Positions 39,092 through 49,900 of a stretch of 64,000 nt of DNA are shown here, in pieces. This DNA comes from Bryobacterales bacterium (lineage in GTDB: Bacteria; Acidobacteriota; Terriglobia; Bryobacterales; UBA6623). The notes beneath the pieces are model-generated. The model was not told where the DNA came from and searched no databases. It saw nothing but the letters and a program-made list of their open reading frames with translations. A program made the translations under genes and the position numbers. The stretch is taken from NCBI GenBank assembly GCA_028819235.1, contig JAPPMC010000001.1, positions 79,887 to 143,886 of the forward strand. Reading direction: 5' to 3'. Every line of letters starts with the position of its first letter. Position 1 is the stretch's first letter.

Positions 39092-40942
39092 ATGAGCACG
39101 ACCGCTGACGGCTTGGGCTTGGCCGCAGGAAGGGCACAGGGGGCGCCAGCGGAGGTTTCCCCGTACCGCGGCGCCGAGCCGCAACCGCACCGGCGACCAA
39201 GCCTGTGGACCCGCGCAGGGACGGGACCGCAACGTCGGTGCTGGGTTGGTCATCGGGTCGCGCGCAGCGCTCCCCACGTGACGCTTCTCTTCCTCCTGGC
39301 AGCGAGCTTCCCTCCCGCGTCAGCGCAGGATCCGCGCACCGCGCTGAATCAGCACCTCGAGCAGGCTCAGATTCACCTTGATGGTGAGCGATACGCGCTC
39401 GTGGTCCAGGAGCTGCGCCAGGCGCTCGCGATTCATGCAAGTATCCCTGGCGCGTACTACCAGCTAGGCCTGGCCCACTGGCATCTTCAGGACACCCAAG
39501 AGGCCAAGAAGGCCTTTCTGGGGGAATTGGAGTTCGATCCGCCCGACGCATATTCGCTGTACTACCTCGGACGTATCTCGCTTTCGGAGGGGAACACCGA
39601 AGAGGCCGTTGGGTATTTTGAGCGCGTACTTGCGATCGGAACGATCCTCGATGTTCGCGCCCGGCTGGCGAGCGGGTACCTGAGGCTACGTCGGACTGAG
39701 CAGGCCGTGGTCCTCCTTGAGGAAACCGTGCGCACTTCGCCCGAGAAGGGCGAGATCCACTACCTGCTGGGCCAGGCCTACCAGCGGCTGGGCAGGTCAG
39801 CGGAGGCCCGGCACGAGTTTGAACTGGCCGAGCGGTGGAAGAACAAGCTTCAGGAGGACATTCGAGGTCTCGTTGAACTGCGCGTGCTGCTGCGGGACCA
39901 GAAGATCGCCGAGGCCCGATCCACGACCAAGGTCCTCGCGGATTCGGGCGACCCGGAGGTGATGCTCGGTGCGGCGACAGCGCTTGGTCGCAGCGGCCTT
40001 CATCGTGAGGCGATCCCAATTCTCCGAAAGGTGTTGGAGACGAGGCCACGCTCCTCGGAGGCCTACTACAATTTGGCACTGGCGCATGCCTCGCTGGGAA
40101 GGCCAGTCGAGGCTGTTCCCTACCTGCGGCGGGCCGTCGAATTCCGGCCCGAGTTCTATGAGGCCCGCATGATGTTGGGCAATCTCCTAGCGCAGGCTGG
40201 CGACCACGAGGAGGCGATCCCTCACCTTCGGGTCGCCGTCACGGTTCGCCCGGACAACGGCAAGCTGCTCGCGTTGCTCGGCCTGCAGTACGTGCAAGGC
40301 CGCTACTACAAGGAGGCAGTGGTGAGCCTGCAGCGGGCGGTCGACCTTGAGCCGGGCAGCGCCGACCTGCGGTTCCTGCTCATTGACGCGCACCACAGGA
40401 ACCACGACTTTGAGCGTGCGTTGGAACACGCCCAGTCGGCGCTGGCCCGCTTCCCGGGCCTTGCCAACAGCCACTACCAAGTGGCGTGGCAACTCGAGAA
40501 CATGGGGCGCTTTGAGGAAGCACTGGGCCATTTGGAACGGGCCGTGGCGATTGACGGAGGATTCGCGGAGGCCCACCGATTGCTTGGGGAGGTCGTCCTG
40601 CGCCTCGGCGACGCTGAGGCCAGCTTGGGTCACTTTCGCCAGGCTCTGGCCCGTGCGCCGGACTCTCTTCAGGCGCACGCAGGTCTGGGCAAAGCACTGA
40701 TTCAGCTCAGAAGATACGACGAGGCGATCCCCGCAATGGAAGCAGCGATCAAGGCACACCCTGACCATGGGCAGGCATCGCTCCACCTCTACCTGTCGCA
40801 GGCCTACCGGGCCACTGGCCGGTCGGACGAAGCTCGCCAGCAAGCCGAGATCTTCTCGCGCCTGAACAAGGAGCGGGCCCGGCAACGGGACCAGGACGTG
40901 GAGCGCGAGTACATTCCGCGTCAGTCGGCTGGCGGCCTATAG
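39092..40942 (+). CDS. Secreted TPR-repeat protein (B)
   Basis: About 616 residues if ATG 39092 is used. The real start is uncertain because the hydrophobic export segment (VTLLFLLAASFPPASAQ) lies about 60 residues in, suggesting a later non-ATG start. About fifteen TPR units follow, e.g. YALVVQELRQALAIHASIPG, YYQLGLAHWHLQDTQEAKKA and EAIPILRKVLETRPRSSEAY. It is a periplasmic scaffold or adaptor. Its stop is 16 bp before the next TPR gene, so the two form an operon. Gene order next to PSD1 and TonB-receptor genes suggests a shared role in uptake or degradation. Confidence 0.8.
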   Translation: MSTTADGLGLAAGRAQGAPAEVSPYRGAEPQPHRRPSLWTRAGTGPQRRCWVGHRVARSAPHVTLLFLLAASFPPASAQDPRTALNQHLEQAQIHLDGERYALVVQELRQALAIHASIPGAYYQLGLAHWHLQDTQEAKKAFLGELEFDPPDAYSLYYLGRISLSEGNTEEAVGYFERVLAIGTILDVRARLASGYLRLRRTEQAVVLLEETVRTSPEKGEIHYLLGQAYQRLGRSAEARHEFELAERWKNKLQEDIRGLVELRVLLRDQKIAEARSTTKVLADSGDPEVMLGAATALGRSGLHREAIPILRKVLETRPRSSEAYYNLALAHASLGRPVEAVPYLRRAVEFRPEFYEARMMLGNLLAQAGDHEEAIPHLRVAVTVRPDNGKLLALLGLQYVQGRYYKEAVVSLQRAVDLEPGSADLRFLLIDAHHRNHDFERALEHAQSALARFPGLANSHYQVAWQLENMGRFEEALGHLERAVAIDGGFAEAHRLLGEVVLRLGDAEASLGHFRQALARAPDSLQAHAGLGKALIQLRRYDEAIPAMEAAIKAHPDHGQASLHLYLSQAYRATGRSDEARQQAEIFSRLNKERARQRDQDVEREYIPRQSAGGL

Positions 40943-40958
40943 CTAACCGTTTGGTCCC

Positions 40959-42713
40959 GTGCAAAGGGTGAGACGGTTGCGCACTGAGCGGGCCGGACGC
41001 GCCCTGGTAGCCATCGGCAGACCGGCGCTGGCGGTGGCTCTGGGGCTGGGCACAGCGTCGAGTGCCGTCGTAGCCGCCGAGACAGCATGGGATGAGCGTG
41101 TTCAGGCCCTGTTGCAACAGGGCCAACTTGAGGACGCCTCACGCTTGGCTGAAATCGCCACGCAGGAGCCGAGCGATGCTGCTTCGGCGTACAGCTGGCT
41201 CGGGCGGATCTCGATGGCTGCAGCGCGGTTTGCCGAGGCTGCGGAGCGATTCGCCATTGCCAAGGACCTCGGGGCGAGCCCGGCGGAGATTGGAGATCCG
41301 TGGTCCACGGCTCTCCTCCAGCTCGGCAGACGAAGGGAGGCCTGCGGCGTGCTGCGAGAGGCGTCAGGGGCGGATTCGAAGAACGGCAGCCTTCGGTACC
41401 GCACGGGGGCGTGCTTCCTCAGAGTTAACGCGCATGGCGAAGCACTGCCCCATCTGGAGGCCGCGGCGCGCCTCGGAATCTCCCACGGGGCAGCGCAGAT
41501 GGATCTCGCCCGGGCCCGCCTCGCCACTGGCCGAGAAGAAGTGGCCGTGGAACAACTGCTTGGGATGGCCGCAAAGAGCGAAGAGCCGGAGACGCTGATG
41601 GCAATCGGGAAACTGCTGTTCGAGCGAGTGCTCTACCGGCAGGCGCTCGGTCCGCTGGCGAAAGGGCTCAAAGCTAGGCCTGGCTGGCGCGAGGCCGGCA
41701 TGTACTTGGCGCTGGCTCACTATCAGCTCGAGGAGTACGAAGACTGCCTGGAGGTGCTCAGCAACCTCACGCTCGAGGCCAGATCTGCCGAAGCGCTTCT
41801 TCTGCGCGGATCGGCGCTCGCTCGCCTCGGGCGGCCAGAGGATGCGAGGCGAGCATTGGAGGGGGCCATAACGATGGCTCCCGAGCGCGCCGACGGCTAT
41901 CTCAATATGGTGCTCTTCCTTTTGGAACACGGCTTGCGCCAAGAGGCGCTGGGCATGTTCGAACGGGCCGCAGTCATGGACGCTCGGGGCGCGAAGGTCC
42001 TGTACACGGTGCGGTCCCGCACAAACTGCCGAGGCCTGACGCCGCCCTCTGCGGCTCCGGATGGCAACCCCGGCGTGCCTCGCCAGCTGATAGAGTTCGC
42101 GGACACTTTGCTCGCCGCCCGGCAGTGGGGGTCCGCGCTAGAGGTGTATCTCGCGGCCCTGTCCGTCCACCCGCTGCCGGCCCGCCCATACGGCGGCATC
42201 GGGCTGGTGTGCCAAGAACTGGGGACAGTCGAGGTTGGAATGGCCTACGTGCTCCGGGGCTTGGAACTGCATCCTGCCAATCCTGAGCTGCACTATTACC
42301 GGGGGTCTCTGCAGGAATACCTCGGACAGCCGCACGAGGCGATCGAGAGCTACCGCACGGCGCTGGACCTTGCAGGGAAGGCGCCGCCTAGGTACTGGCT
42401 GCGCTTGGGACTCGCGCAGCTCGCGGCGGGTCTCGTAGAGGAAGCCGAGAGTTCGTTTCAGACGGCGCTGGCCGGGGAGCCCAGCTTTGCCGAAGCACAC
42501 TACAGGCTCGGAAGGCTTCGCCTCCGAAACCGACAGTTCGCCGAGGCCGAACGGCTATTCGAACGCGCTACCCAGCTGGACCCTTCGCTCACCGAGGCCT
42601 TCTACTCGTGGGGACTGGCCTGCATCCGCAACGGCAAGAGTGAGAAGGGCCGGGCGATCTTGGAGGCTTACCGCCGGAAGCTGGCATTGCGCGACGGGGG
42701 CGGGATGCGCTAA
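40959..42713 (+). CDS. Secreted TPR-repeat protein (C)
   Basis: 584 residues from GTG 40959. A basic N-terminus and hydrophobic run (RPALAVALGLGTASSAVVAA) form a signal peptide. TPR-like repeats fill the rest: VQALLQQGQLEDASRLAEIA, AYSWLGRISMAAARFAEAA and AHYRLGRLRLRNRQFAEAERLF. A less regular linker lies at about 345-375 (NCRGLTPPSAAPDGNPG). It resembles TPR protein B only in general pattern. It converges with TonB receptor B (127-bp gap). The role is probably scaffolding; no enzymatic motif was seen. Confidence 0.8.
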   Translation: MQRVRRLRTERAGRALVAIGRPALAVALGLGTASSAVVAAETAWDERVQALLQQGQLEDASRLAEIATQEPSDAASAYSWLGRISMAAARFAEAAERFAIAKDLGASPAEIGDPWSTALLQLGRRREACGVLREASGADSKNGSLRYRTGACFLRVNAHGEALPHLEAAARLGISHGAAQMDLARARLATGREEVAVEQLLGMAAKSEEPETLMAIGKLLFERVLYRQALGPLAKGLKARPGWREAGMYLALAHYQLEEYEDCLEVLSNLTLEARSAEALLLRGSALARLGRPEDARRALEGAITMAPERADGYLNMVLFLLEHGLRQEALGMFERAAVMDARGAKVLYTVRSRTNCRGLTPPSAAPDGNPGVPRQLIEFADTLLAARQWGSALEVYLAALSVHPLPARPYGGIGLVCQELGTVEVGMAYVLRGLELHPANPELHYYRGSLQEYLGQPHEAIESYRTALDLAGKAPPRYWLRLGLAQLAAGLVEEAESSFQTALAGEPSFAEAHYRLGRLRLRNRQFAEAERLFERATQLDPSLTEAFYSWGLACIRNGKSEKGRAILEAYRRKLALRDGGGMR

Positions 42714-42840
42714 GCGTGCGGTCCGCCCACGCGTGAGTGCCGCAACTCCGGCTCTTGCACGGGGCTCATTCGGTCGTGCCGCCGATTTGGCCAGAGCGCC
42801 GCCGGGAAGTCCAGCGGCACTCTGCCTGGTATCGCGCTGC

Positions 42841-45800
42841 CTAGAACTCCAGCCGCAACGACAGCTGGGAGACCCTTCCTCCCGTGCCGCGCAGGGTGCT
42901 CGCAATCCTCCCGAATCCGCCGCGACCACGCCGCTCGTCGGGATTGGCGAACTGCGGATGGTTCGGAAAGTTGTAGAAGTCGCCGCGGAACTGCAGCCGC
43001 AAGCTCTCGGTGAACTCGAACCACTTGTGGACCGAGATGTCGACGTTCGCGAGGCCCGGGCCGCAGCAGATCGACGAGGGGGCTGTGCCCACTACTCCGT
43101 TACCCGGGGCTTCGAAGAGGCTTGTGTCGAAGAAGGTCTCGCCCTTGACGTTGTCGCGCCACTGCGGCTGCTGCTTCGGGTCGCCGAGGATGTTCGAGCG
43201 CTGTGCAGCCGCATACGTGTTGCTCCGGTTGGTGTTCTCTACCACCACGAACGGGGAGCCCGTGCGGAATTCGGTTATGATCCCCAAGCCCCACCCGCCG
43301 GCGATGGCGTCCAAGACGCCGTTGCTGATGTCAATCTGGCGTCCCTTGCCGAATGGCAGCTCGTACACCGCGCTGAGGGCGAGGCGGTGGCGGATGTCGC
43401 TGCCGGAGTAGCCGCGGTCGAGGTGGCGCAGCTCGGGGTGCGTGTTGCGGTTCCCCTGAAACTCGGCAAGCTCCGAGCCGCCCTCGACGTCATCGAGGTA
43501 CTTGGCCCACGTGTAGTTCATGAGCATGTTGAACCCGGCCGAATAGCGCTTTTCGATCTTGAGGTTCCCGGAGTGGTAGGCCGAGTTGCCCCAGTCCGCC
43601 GACCGCTGGCCGACGGCGTTGAAGATCGGGAACCTGCGGAGGGTCTGGGCCTGCCTCGCGGGACCCTGCCCGCCGACGAGCGGGATCACGTTCCAGTTCA
43701 CGTTTGCCCCGCCAAGGCGGTGTCCCATGTTGGCCATGTAGCTCACCTCGACGAGGAAGTCCTCCGGAAGCTGGTGCTGGATGCCGAAGTTCCACTGCTG
43801 CACCATCGCGCTGCGGTGCTCCTTGCGGAAGAATTGAGGGGCGACCTTCGGCCTTTGGCCGACCTCCACCGCTCCGAAGCCCGGCCCCAGTTCCGCGGCT
43901 TCCGTGGCGGGCATTCCGTCGGCGAGCGTAAACGCGCGCGTGAAGCCGCCGTCCGGCGACGTGAAGCTGCCCTGTGTGCTAAATCCCAGCGAGAACGCAT
44001 TCGGTACGGCACCGCGGTAGGCCCCGTAATAGTTGATCCCGTAGCCGCTGCGGATTACGGTCTTGCCGGTCACCTGGTAGGCGACGCCGACGCGCGGCCC
44101 CCAGGCGCCGAGGTAGTAGTCGTGGGAATACTTGCCCAGCCCGTCGCGCCCGAAGAACGTCACTACGCCAGGCACCCCCGACACGGGGTTGACGGCGCTG
44201 AAGTCAAACCCGTTCAGGCGATTGTTCTTGTCCCACAGCGGCGTGTCAACCTCATAGCGCAGGCCAAGGTTGACAGTCAGCTTCGATGTCGCTCTCCAGT
44301 CGTCCTGGACGAAGAACCCGAAGTAGTCCGTGCGACGGTCCAAGATGTCGGCGTCGTTGATCGATCCGGAACCGACGTGCCCGAGGAGGAGCTCTGCAAG
44401 GCCGACTCCAGTCGCCCGGTTTCCGAAATTGAAAACGCCCCCGGTCTGGTTGTTTTGGTCGTCAATGTTGCGGGAATACCGCCAATTGAAGCCATATTTT
44501 ATCTGGTGCGAACCCACCACGACTGTCTGATTCTCGACGACTTCAATTGTGCGAATTGGGGTTTGGATTCGCTCCTGATTGCCCGGCACAAGCCGTGTCA
44601 ACCCATTGACACTGAATCGAGCGAATGACTCAGGATTCACGCCTGCAATATTGAATTCTCCATTCTTGCCAGAATTTCGCGCCGCTGAGCGATTGATGTG
44701 CAAACGATCGCCCCAGTTGAATCGAAATTCATTAATCACTGTCGGCGAAAAGTTGTGGATCCAGTTCACCGTCGAATTGTGATGTCGGTTCTTTCGTATG
44801 CCAGCGCGTGGATCGGCGAAGTCATTCGGATAAACCGCTGGAATATTCTGCGGAGCTTCAACATACATGAAGCGCACAGACAGACGGTCGTTCTCGCCCA
44901 CATTCTGGTCCCACTTTCCAGTGATGAAGTTTTGATCGAGACCGTTGGATGCGTTGTTGACGAAGTTATTCGCTGGTGCACTTGTAATTGGGCTCTCGAC
45001 ATTCGGCGCGGGGTAGAGCCCCACGATCTGGCGAGCCAAGGGGTCAATCCGGGCTTGCGGAATGACATTGTTGGGAAACTGGCCTCCGCTGATCGGATCG
45101 TTCAGGGTCAGGTCGACGCGATTCGAAAAGTCGCCAGTGGTCTCAATCGGGTGCGGGACATCGTCGCTGGAGTAGGTTACACCGTCTCGCCTTCGCGCTC
45201 CCTCGTAGTTGAAGAAGAAGAAGGACTTGTTCTTGATAATCGGCCCTCCGAGCGAGCCGCCGAAGATGTTGTAGCGTAGCGGCGCCAAGTCCCGAGCGAA
45301 GAAGGGACGCGCGTCCATCGCGTCGTTCCGGAAGAATTCATACACAGCCCCGTGCATGTCGTTCGTCCCGCTGCGAGTTGTCATCACGATGAAGCCGCCA
45401 CCCGCGCGCCCGTACTCGGCCGAGTAATTGTTCATCTCTGCCTTGAACTCCTGCAGGGACTCCGCTGGCGGGTTGAGTCCGAGCTGCTGCGTTCCGATTG
45501 CCATGTTCTGAACGACCGACCCGTCCAGCGTCCACATCTGGTTCTGCGAGCGGCCGCCAGCCATGGAGAACTTCGGGATCTGCTCGCCGCCGTCCTCGGA
45601 ACGGTACGAGATGTTGCCCATCAGGCGCACGAGCGAGGCGCTGCGGCGGCTCTGCAGGGGCATGTTGAAGACGGTCTCCCGCTCGATAAATTGGCCCACA
45701 GAAGAGGTTGTCGACTCCAGCAGGGGCGTCGTCGCCTCAACCGTGACAACCTCGGTCACCTCGCCAATCTCCAACGAGAAGTTAGCCGTGCGCGTGTACC

Positions 45801-46116
45801 CGGTCTCGACCGTGACGGTCGTCCGGGACGTCTTGAAGCCCGCGAACTCGACCGTAACCTCGTAGTCGCCAGGGGCCAGGTACGAGAACGTGTAGACCCC
45901 GTTCTCATTGCTCTCGGCACTTTGCTCAACGCCAGTCGCGGCATTGCGGGCCGTGACAGCAGTTCCGGGGATGACTGCCCCGGTGTCGTCGCTCACCTCT
46001 CCCGTGAGCCGGCCTTGATCTTGGGCCCATACTGAACCGGTCACGGCCAGTAGGAGCGTCAAGGCCAGAAGCGCACGAACGCTTGCTGAGCCCCGACCGT
46101 TAGTAGCTGGATTCAT
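42841..46116 (-). CDS. Oar-type TonB-dependent receptor (B)
   Basis: 1,091 residues. Signal peptide ALLALTLLLAVTGSVWAQ (about 15-32); carboxypeptidase-like domain about 33-115 (GRLTGEVSDDTGAVIPGTAVT, YTFSYLAPGDYEVTVEFAGF); plug about 120-240 (NMPLQSRRSASLVRLMG, MWTLDGSVVQNM, EFKAEMNNYSAEYGRAGGGF); barrel ending in SLRLEF with terminal Phe. It is an energised outer-membrane importer. It is divergent from PSD1 (B), so the two probably share regulation. Bases 44461-45000, encoding an early barrel part, are about 49% GC against about 65-68% in the flanks, suggesting local recombination. The reading frame is intact across the patch. Confidence 0.92.
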   Translation of the reverse strand: MNPATNGRGSASVRALLALTLLLAVTGSVWAQDQGRLTGEVSDDTGAVIPGTAVTARNAATGVEQSAESNENGVYTFSYLAPGDYEVTVEFAGFKTSRTTVTVETGYTRTANFSLEIGEVTEVVTVEATTPLLESTTSSVGQFIERETVFNMPLQSRRSASLVRLMGNISYRSEDGGEQIPKFSMAGGRSQNQMWTLDGSVVQNMAIGTQQLGLNPPAESLQEFKAEMNNYSAEYGRAGGGFIVMTTRSGTNDMHGAVYEFFRNDAMDARPFFARDLAPLRYNIFGGSLGGPIIKNKSFFFFNYEGARRRDGVTYSSDDVPHPIETTGDFSNRVDLTLNDPISGGQFPNNVIPQARIDPLARQIVGLYPAPNVESPITSAPANNFVNNASNGLDQNFITGKWDQNVGENDRLSVRFMYVEAPQNIPAVYPNDFADPRAGIRKNRHHNSTVNWIHNFSPTVINEFRFNWGDRLHINRSAARNSGKNGEFNIAGVNPESFARFSVNGLTRLVPGNQERIQTPIRTIEVVENQTVVVGSHQIKYGFNWRYSRNIDDQNNQTGGVFNFGNRATGVGLAELLLGHVGSGSINDADILDRRTDYFGFFVQDDWRATSKLTVNLGLRYEVDTPLWDKNNRLNGFDFSAVNPVSGVPGVVTFFGRDGLGKYSHDYYLGAWGPRVGVAYQVTGKTVIRSGYGINYYGAYRGAVPNAFSLGFSTQGSFTSPDGGFTRAFTLADGMPATEAAELGPGFGAVEVGQRPKVAPQFFRKEHRSAMVQQWNFGIQHQLPEDFLVEVSYMANMGHRLGGANVNWNVIPLVGGQGPARQAQTLRRFPIFNAVGQRSADWGNSAYHSGNLKIEKRYSAGFNMLMNYTWAKYLDDVEGGSELAEFQGNRNTHPELRHLDRGYSGSDIRHRLALSAVYELPFGKGRQIDISNGVLDAIAGGWGLGIITEFRTGSPFVVVENTNRSNTYAAAQRSNILGDPKQQPQWRDNVKGETFFDTSLFEAPGNGVVGTAPSSICCGPGLANVDISVHKWFEFTESLRLQFRGDFYNFPNHPQFANPDERRGRGGFGRIASTLRGTGGRVSQLSLRLEF

Positions 46117-46932
46117 CTTTCCTCCTCAACCAGATCCCGAGTCTCAACGGATGCACTCGATCCGCCCTCTGGGTAGACCCTTCCTTCGCGAAGCGTCTTG
46201 GTGGAACAGAGCCCCGCGAAGGCACGTACCGATTCACTCGGTACCAAGTACCTCAACTACCCACCGATCACACTCTAGCACGGGAACTGCTTTTTACGGG
46301 CACGCCGTCCGTACCTCGGGCGCCTTAACCGGAGCACACTCCATCGCAGCCGGGAGGACCGTGCTGGCGTGGAATTCGCGAGTGTTCCGGGTGCAGAGGA
46401 AAGCATCCGGTCGGACCAGCATGTCAGCGGCCCGCACAATGGGCAAGCGCACGCGGCCATCGGTTGCCGGCTGCGGCGATGGCTGGCTCAGTAACGCAAG
46501 CGCTGCGCGGACGGGCTGTGGCAGGCACCCCTTCCGTGTCGAAACAGTCCCAGCACGCCCAGAGAGGCGAGTCAAGATTCCGCTGCTTCGTCCGCACTCG
46601 TGTTGCCGCCTGTGCCGGTCCAGGCCCTTGATCTGGAATGGCCGCAGGACATCTCCGCGTCCCGCCAACGACTGTCCGCCGGATCAGGAAAGCCTCTCGA
46701 AATGACTCCGCCAATCGACCGCGATTGTTGCCCTTTGGAACTGCCGAACCGGCCGTCTGCGTGCCTGTCTCCCGGAGGCCATGGCTATAATCTCCGCAGG
46801 TTCGCGCACAGCAGCCGGAGCCGTTGCCCGTCCGATGGCGAGGCCGCGACTTGCGAACAGTTCGCTTGGGCGCTGGCTCGGTTGGCACTCTGAACCGAAG
46901 CGCAACCGAATGGCGTCCGACAGGAGGTCAAC
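46117..46932. promoter_or_regulatory. Long divergent region between TonB receptor B and PSD1 (B)
   Basis: About 815 bp. It should hold both promoters. A minus-strand stretch near 46375-46440 reads RADMLVRPDAF-like sequence with TRNTREF, faintly like the end of a VapC PIN domain, but no start or upstream PIN sequence is seen. No palindromic operator stood out. Confidence 0.35.
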
Positions 46933-49900
46933 ATGGCAGGCCACCCATCCGAGTTCGCAGCCAAGTGGGTAAGCGAAGCGGGCGTTCTGGGCTCTCTCGC
47001 GCTGATCTGCGCCTCCGCAACACCCGCCCTCGCTCAAGACACGGCTGGCGCCGATCAGCCTCAGAGGGTGGAATTCGCGTCTGAGGTTTACCCGATCCTC
47101 CAACAGCGCTGCCACGCTTGCCACGGCGAGTTGCAGCAAATGGGGGAGTTCCGCCTGGACTCCAAGGCCGCCGCCCTAGCCGGCGGTGTTTCGGGTAAGG
47201 ACATTGTTCCCGGCAATGCCGATGCAAGTGCGCTCTATCAACGCATCGCAGGAATAGGGGAATTGAACCCCATGCCAATGACCGGCGATCGGCTGTCCGA
47301 GGACGAGGTCGCTCTGGTCAAGCGCTGGATCGACCAAGGTGCGGGTTGGCCGGACGGGGTCGGCGTGGAAGTGCAGACTGTCAGCCGCCACTGGGCTTAC
47401 TTGCCTGCAGTGCGACCGAATCCGCCCTCCGTTCGTCGCAACGATCAGGAGAGCAGCCCGATAGACAGCTTCATTCTGGCCCGTCTGGGGGAGGAGGGGC
47501 TCTCCCTGAATCCGGAGGCTCCCAAGGAGGCCTTGGCCCGGCGGGTCAGCCTTGACCTCACAGGGCTGCCGCCCAGTGTCGAGGAGGTGGACCGTTTCCG
47601 CCGGGACACCCGGCCGGACGCCTACGAGAGGCTGGTCGACCGGACTCTCAAGTCACCGCACTTTGGCGAACACTGGGCCCGCCATTGGCTCGATCTGGCC
47701 CGGTACGCCGACACGAACGGTTACGAGAGCGATGAGCCCCGCACGATCTGGGCCTACCGCGACTGGGTGATCGACGCGTTCAACCGAAACCTGCCCTTCG
47801 ATCAGTTCACCATCGAGCAGCTGGCTGGGGACCTGCTGCCGGATCCGACCGTCGACCAGCTCGTCGCGACGGGTTTTCACCGGAACACGATGGTCACCAA
47901 CGAGGCCGGTTCAAAGGACGACGAATTCTACGACGCGGCAGTCAAGGATCGGATCGACACCACCGCGACAGTCTGGCTTGGATCCACCCTAGGTTGCGCC
48001 CAGTGCCACGACCACAAGTACGACCCGTTCCGGCAGAGCGAGTACTATCAGCTCTACTCGATCTTCAACAACACTGCCGACAGCGCGATCAAGATCTCCG
48101 AGGAGCTTGAGGTCTTCAAGGGCGACAGTGGCGAGCTTCGCCGTCGCGAAGCTGAGGTCAAGGCCGCCAAGCAGGTCCTAGACACAGCGACCGACGAGCT
48201 TGCAGCTTCCCAGCGCACTTGGGAGGCGCAGACATTGCCACGCATTGACCTCTGGCGCGAAGCTTGGAATGTGCTGCGCCCCCGGTCTGCAACTGGAGTG
48301 GACGGGAAGGCTCTCGAAGCGCTTCCGGATGGTTCTGTCGTTGCTGACGAGCCCGGTGATGGCCCGCACGTCTACGACCTTGCATTCGACCTCGGACCCA
48401 CCGCCCTGACCGGCCTGCGCCTTGAGGCGATGCGCGACAGCGGGCTTCCCGGCAGCGGACTGGGCTGGGGTAAAGACGGGACGTTCTCGCTGGCCGGTAT
48501 CGAGGTTGAAGCGTGGACGCCGGAACAGCAGGCCGAGCAGGCCGAGTTGCTCCCGAGCCAGCCCAAGTGGAGTTCTTGGCACGTTATCGGGCCTTTCCGA
48601 GTTAGGTCTCGAGAGGAGGCGTTCCGGACATCGTTTCCCCCGGAAGTGCATGTCGATCTTGCCGCGGTGTACGAGCAGGGGCATTTGGCCTGGACCGCGC
48701 GCAAGGACTGGGTCGACGGCCGAGTGCACTACCTTCAGTACCTGCCCGACAGCGGAGACTCGAATTGCGCCAGCTACGCGTTCCGCACAGTCGATGTACA
48801 CGAGGACACGACGGTGCAGGTCTCTCTCGGGAGCCTGAAGGGGCTCAGGGTATGGGTCAACGGGAAAGAGCTTCTGTCCACCGATCCGACGCGCAGCACT
48901 GCGCCGGATCAGGAGGAGGTCCAGTTCGATCTGCGCGCCGGCACGAACGAGGTCCTGCTGAAACTGACCAACGACACCGGTCGGTATGGCTTCTATTTCC
49001 GACCGTACTTTGGCCAAGAGAAGCAGGCGCGGCTGCGCGTTGCAAGAGCGACCGGAGACGAGGGCGGATGGAACGCTCTTGATCTGGCCGCGCTGTTGGA
49101 CGCCAAGGGAGAGACGGGATGGAGCCCGCCGCCCGAAGCAACGGGCCGAGCCGGCGAGCCGTCCGCCACGCTGCGGTTCGCGCGGCCGGTTGAACTGCCG
49201 GCGGGCTCACAGCTGAAGGTCCGGGTGATCCATGGCGCCGGCAAGGATCCCAAGGGAGTGCTGGGCCGCTTCCGGGTGTTGGCAACGTCCATGAGCCAGG
49301 AGAACCTCGACGCTCTGCTGCAGACTCCAGCCACCGTTCAGGAGGTGCTCCAATCGCCATCCGGAGAGCGCTCGAACGCGGACAGAGATCGTCTCGCGGC
49401 GTTCTACCGGTCGATTGCGCCCAAACTTGAGAATGAGCGCAATCGGCACGCTGCGCTAAAGGCGAGCTTGCATGAGTTCCGCAGCAAACACACCACAAAG
49501 ACCCTAGTCATGCGGGAGCTCCCCGAGCCGCGCCCGGGCCACATCCAGCGACGTGGGAGCTTCTTGGACCTTGGCGAGCGGGTCGAGCCGGGAGTTCCAT
49601 TCGTGCTGGCCGCGGGCCAGCGCCCCAGCGTGCCCGACAGGCTAGCCTTGGCGCGGTGGCTGACGAGCGGGGAGAACCCGCTCACCGCGCGCGTGCGGGT
49701 GAACCAGATATGGAGCAGGATCTTCCGTCAGGGTCTCGTGACCACGCCGGAGGACTTCGGGTCGCAGGGCGACCGGCCCTCGCACCCTGAGCTCTTGGAC
49801 TGGCTTGCGACTGAGTTCGTGCGCTTGGGATGGGATACCCAGGCCCTCCTCAGGACAATGCTGACTTCGGCTGCCTACCGGCAGGACTCATCGACAACTC

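Noticed and set aside
42745..42835. GTGCCGC...GCGGCAC as a terminator between convergent genes
   Set aside because: The loop of about 30 nt and absence of a T-tract make a functional intrinsic terminator unlikely.
46294..46668. Minus-strand frame with TRNTREF, faintly like a VapC PIN C-terminus
   Set aside because: No PIN acidic residues in order, no start, no antitoxin partner, and similar quality frames exist on the other strand.
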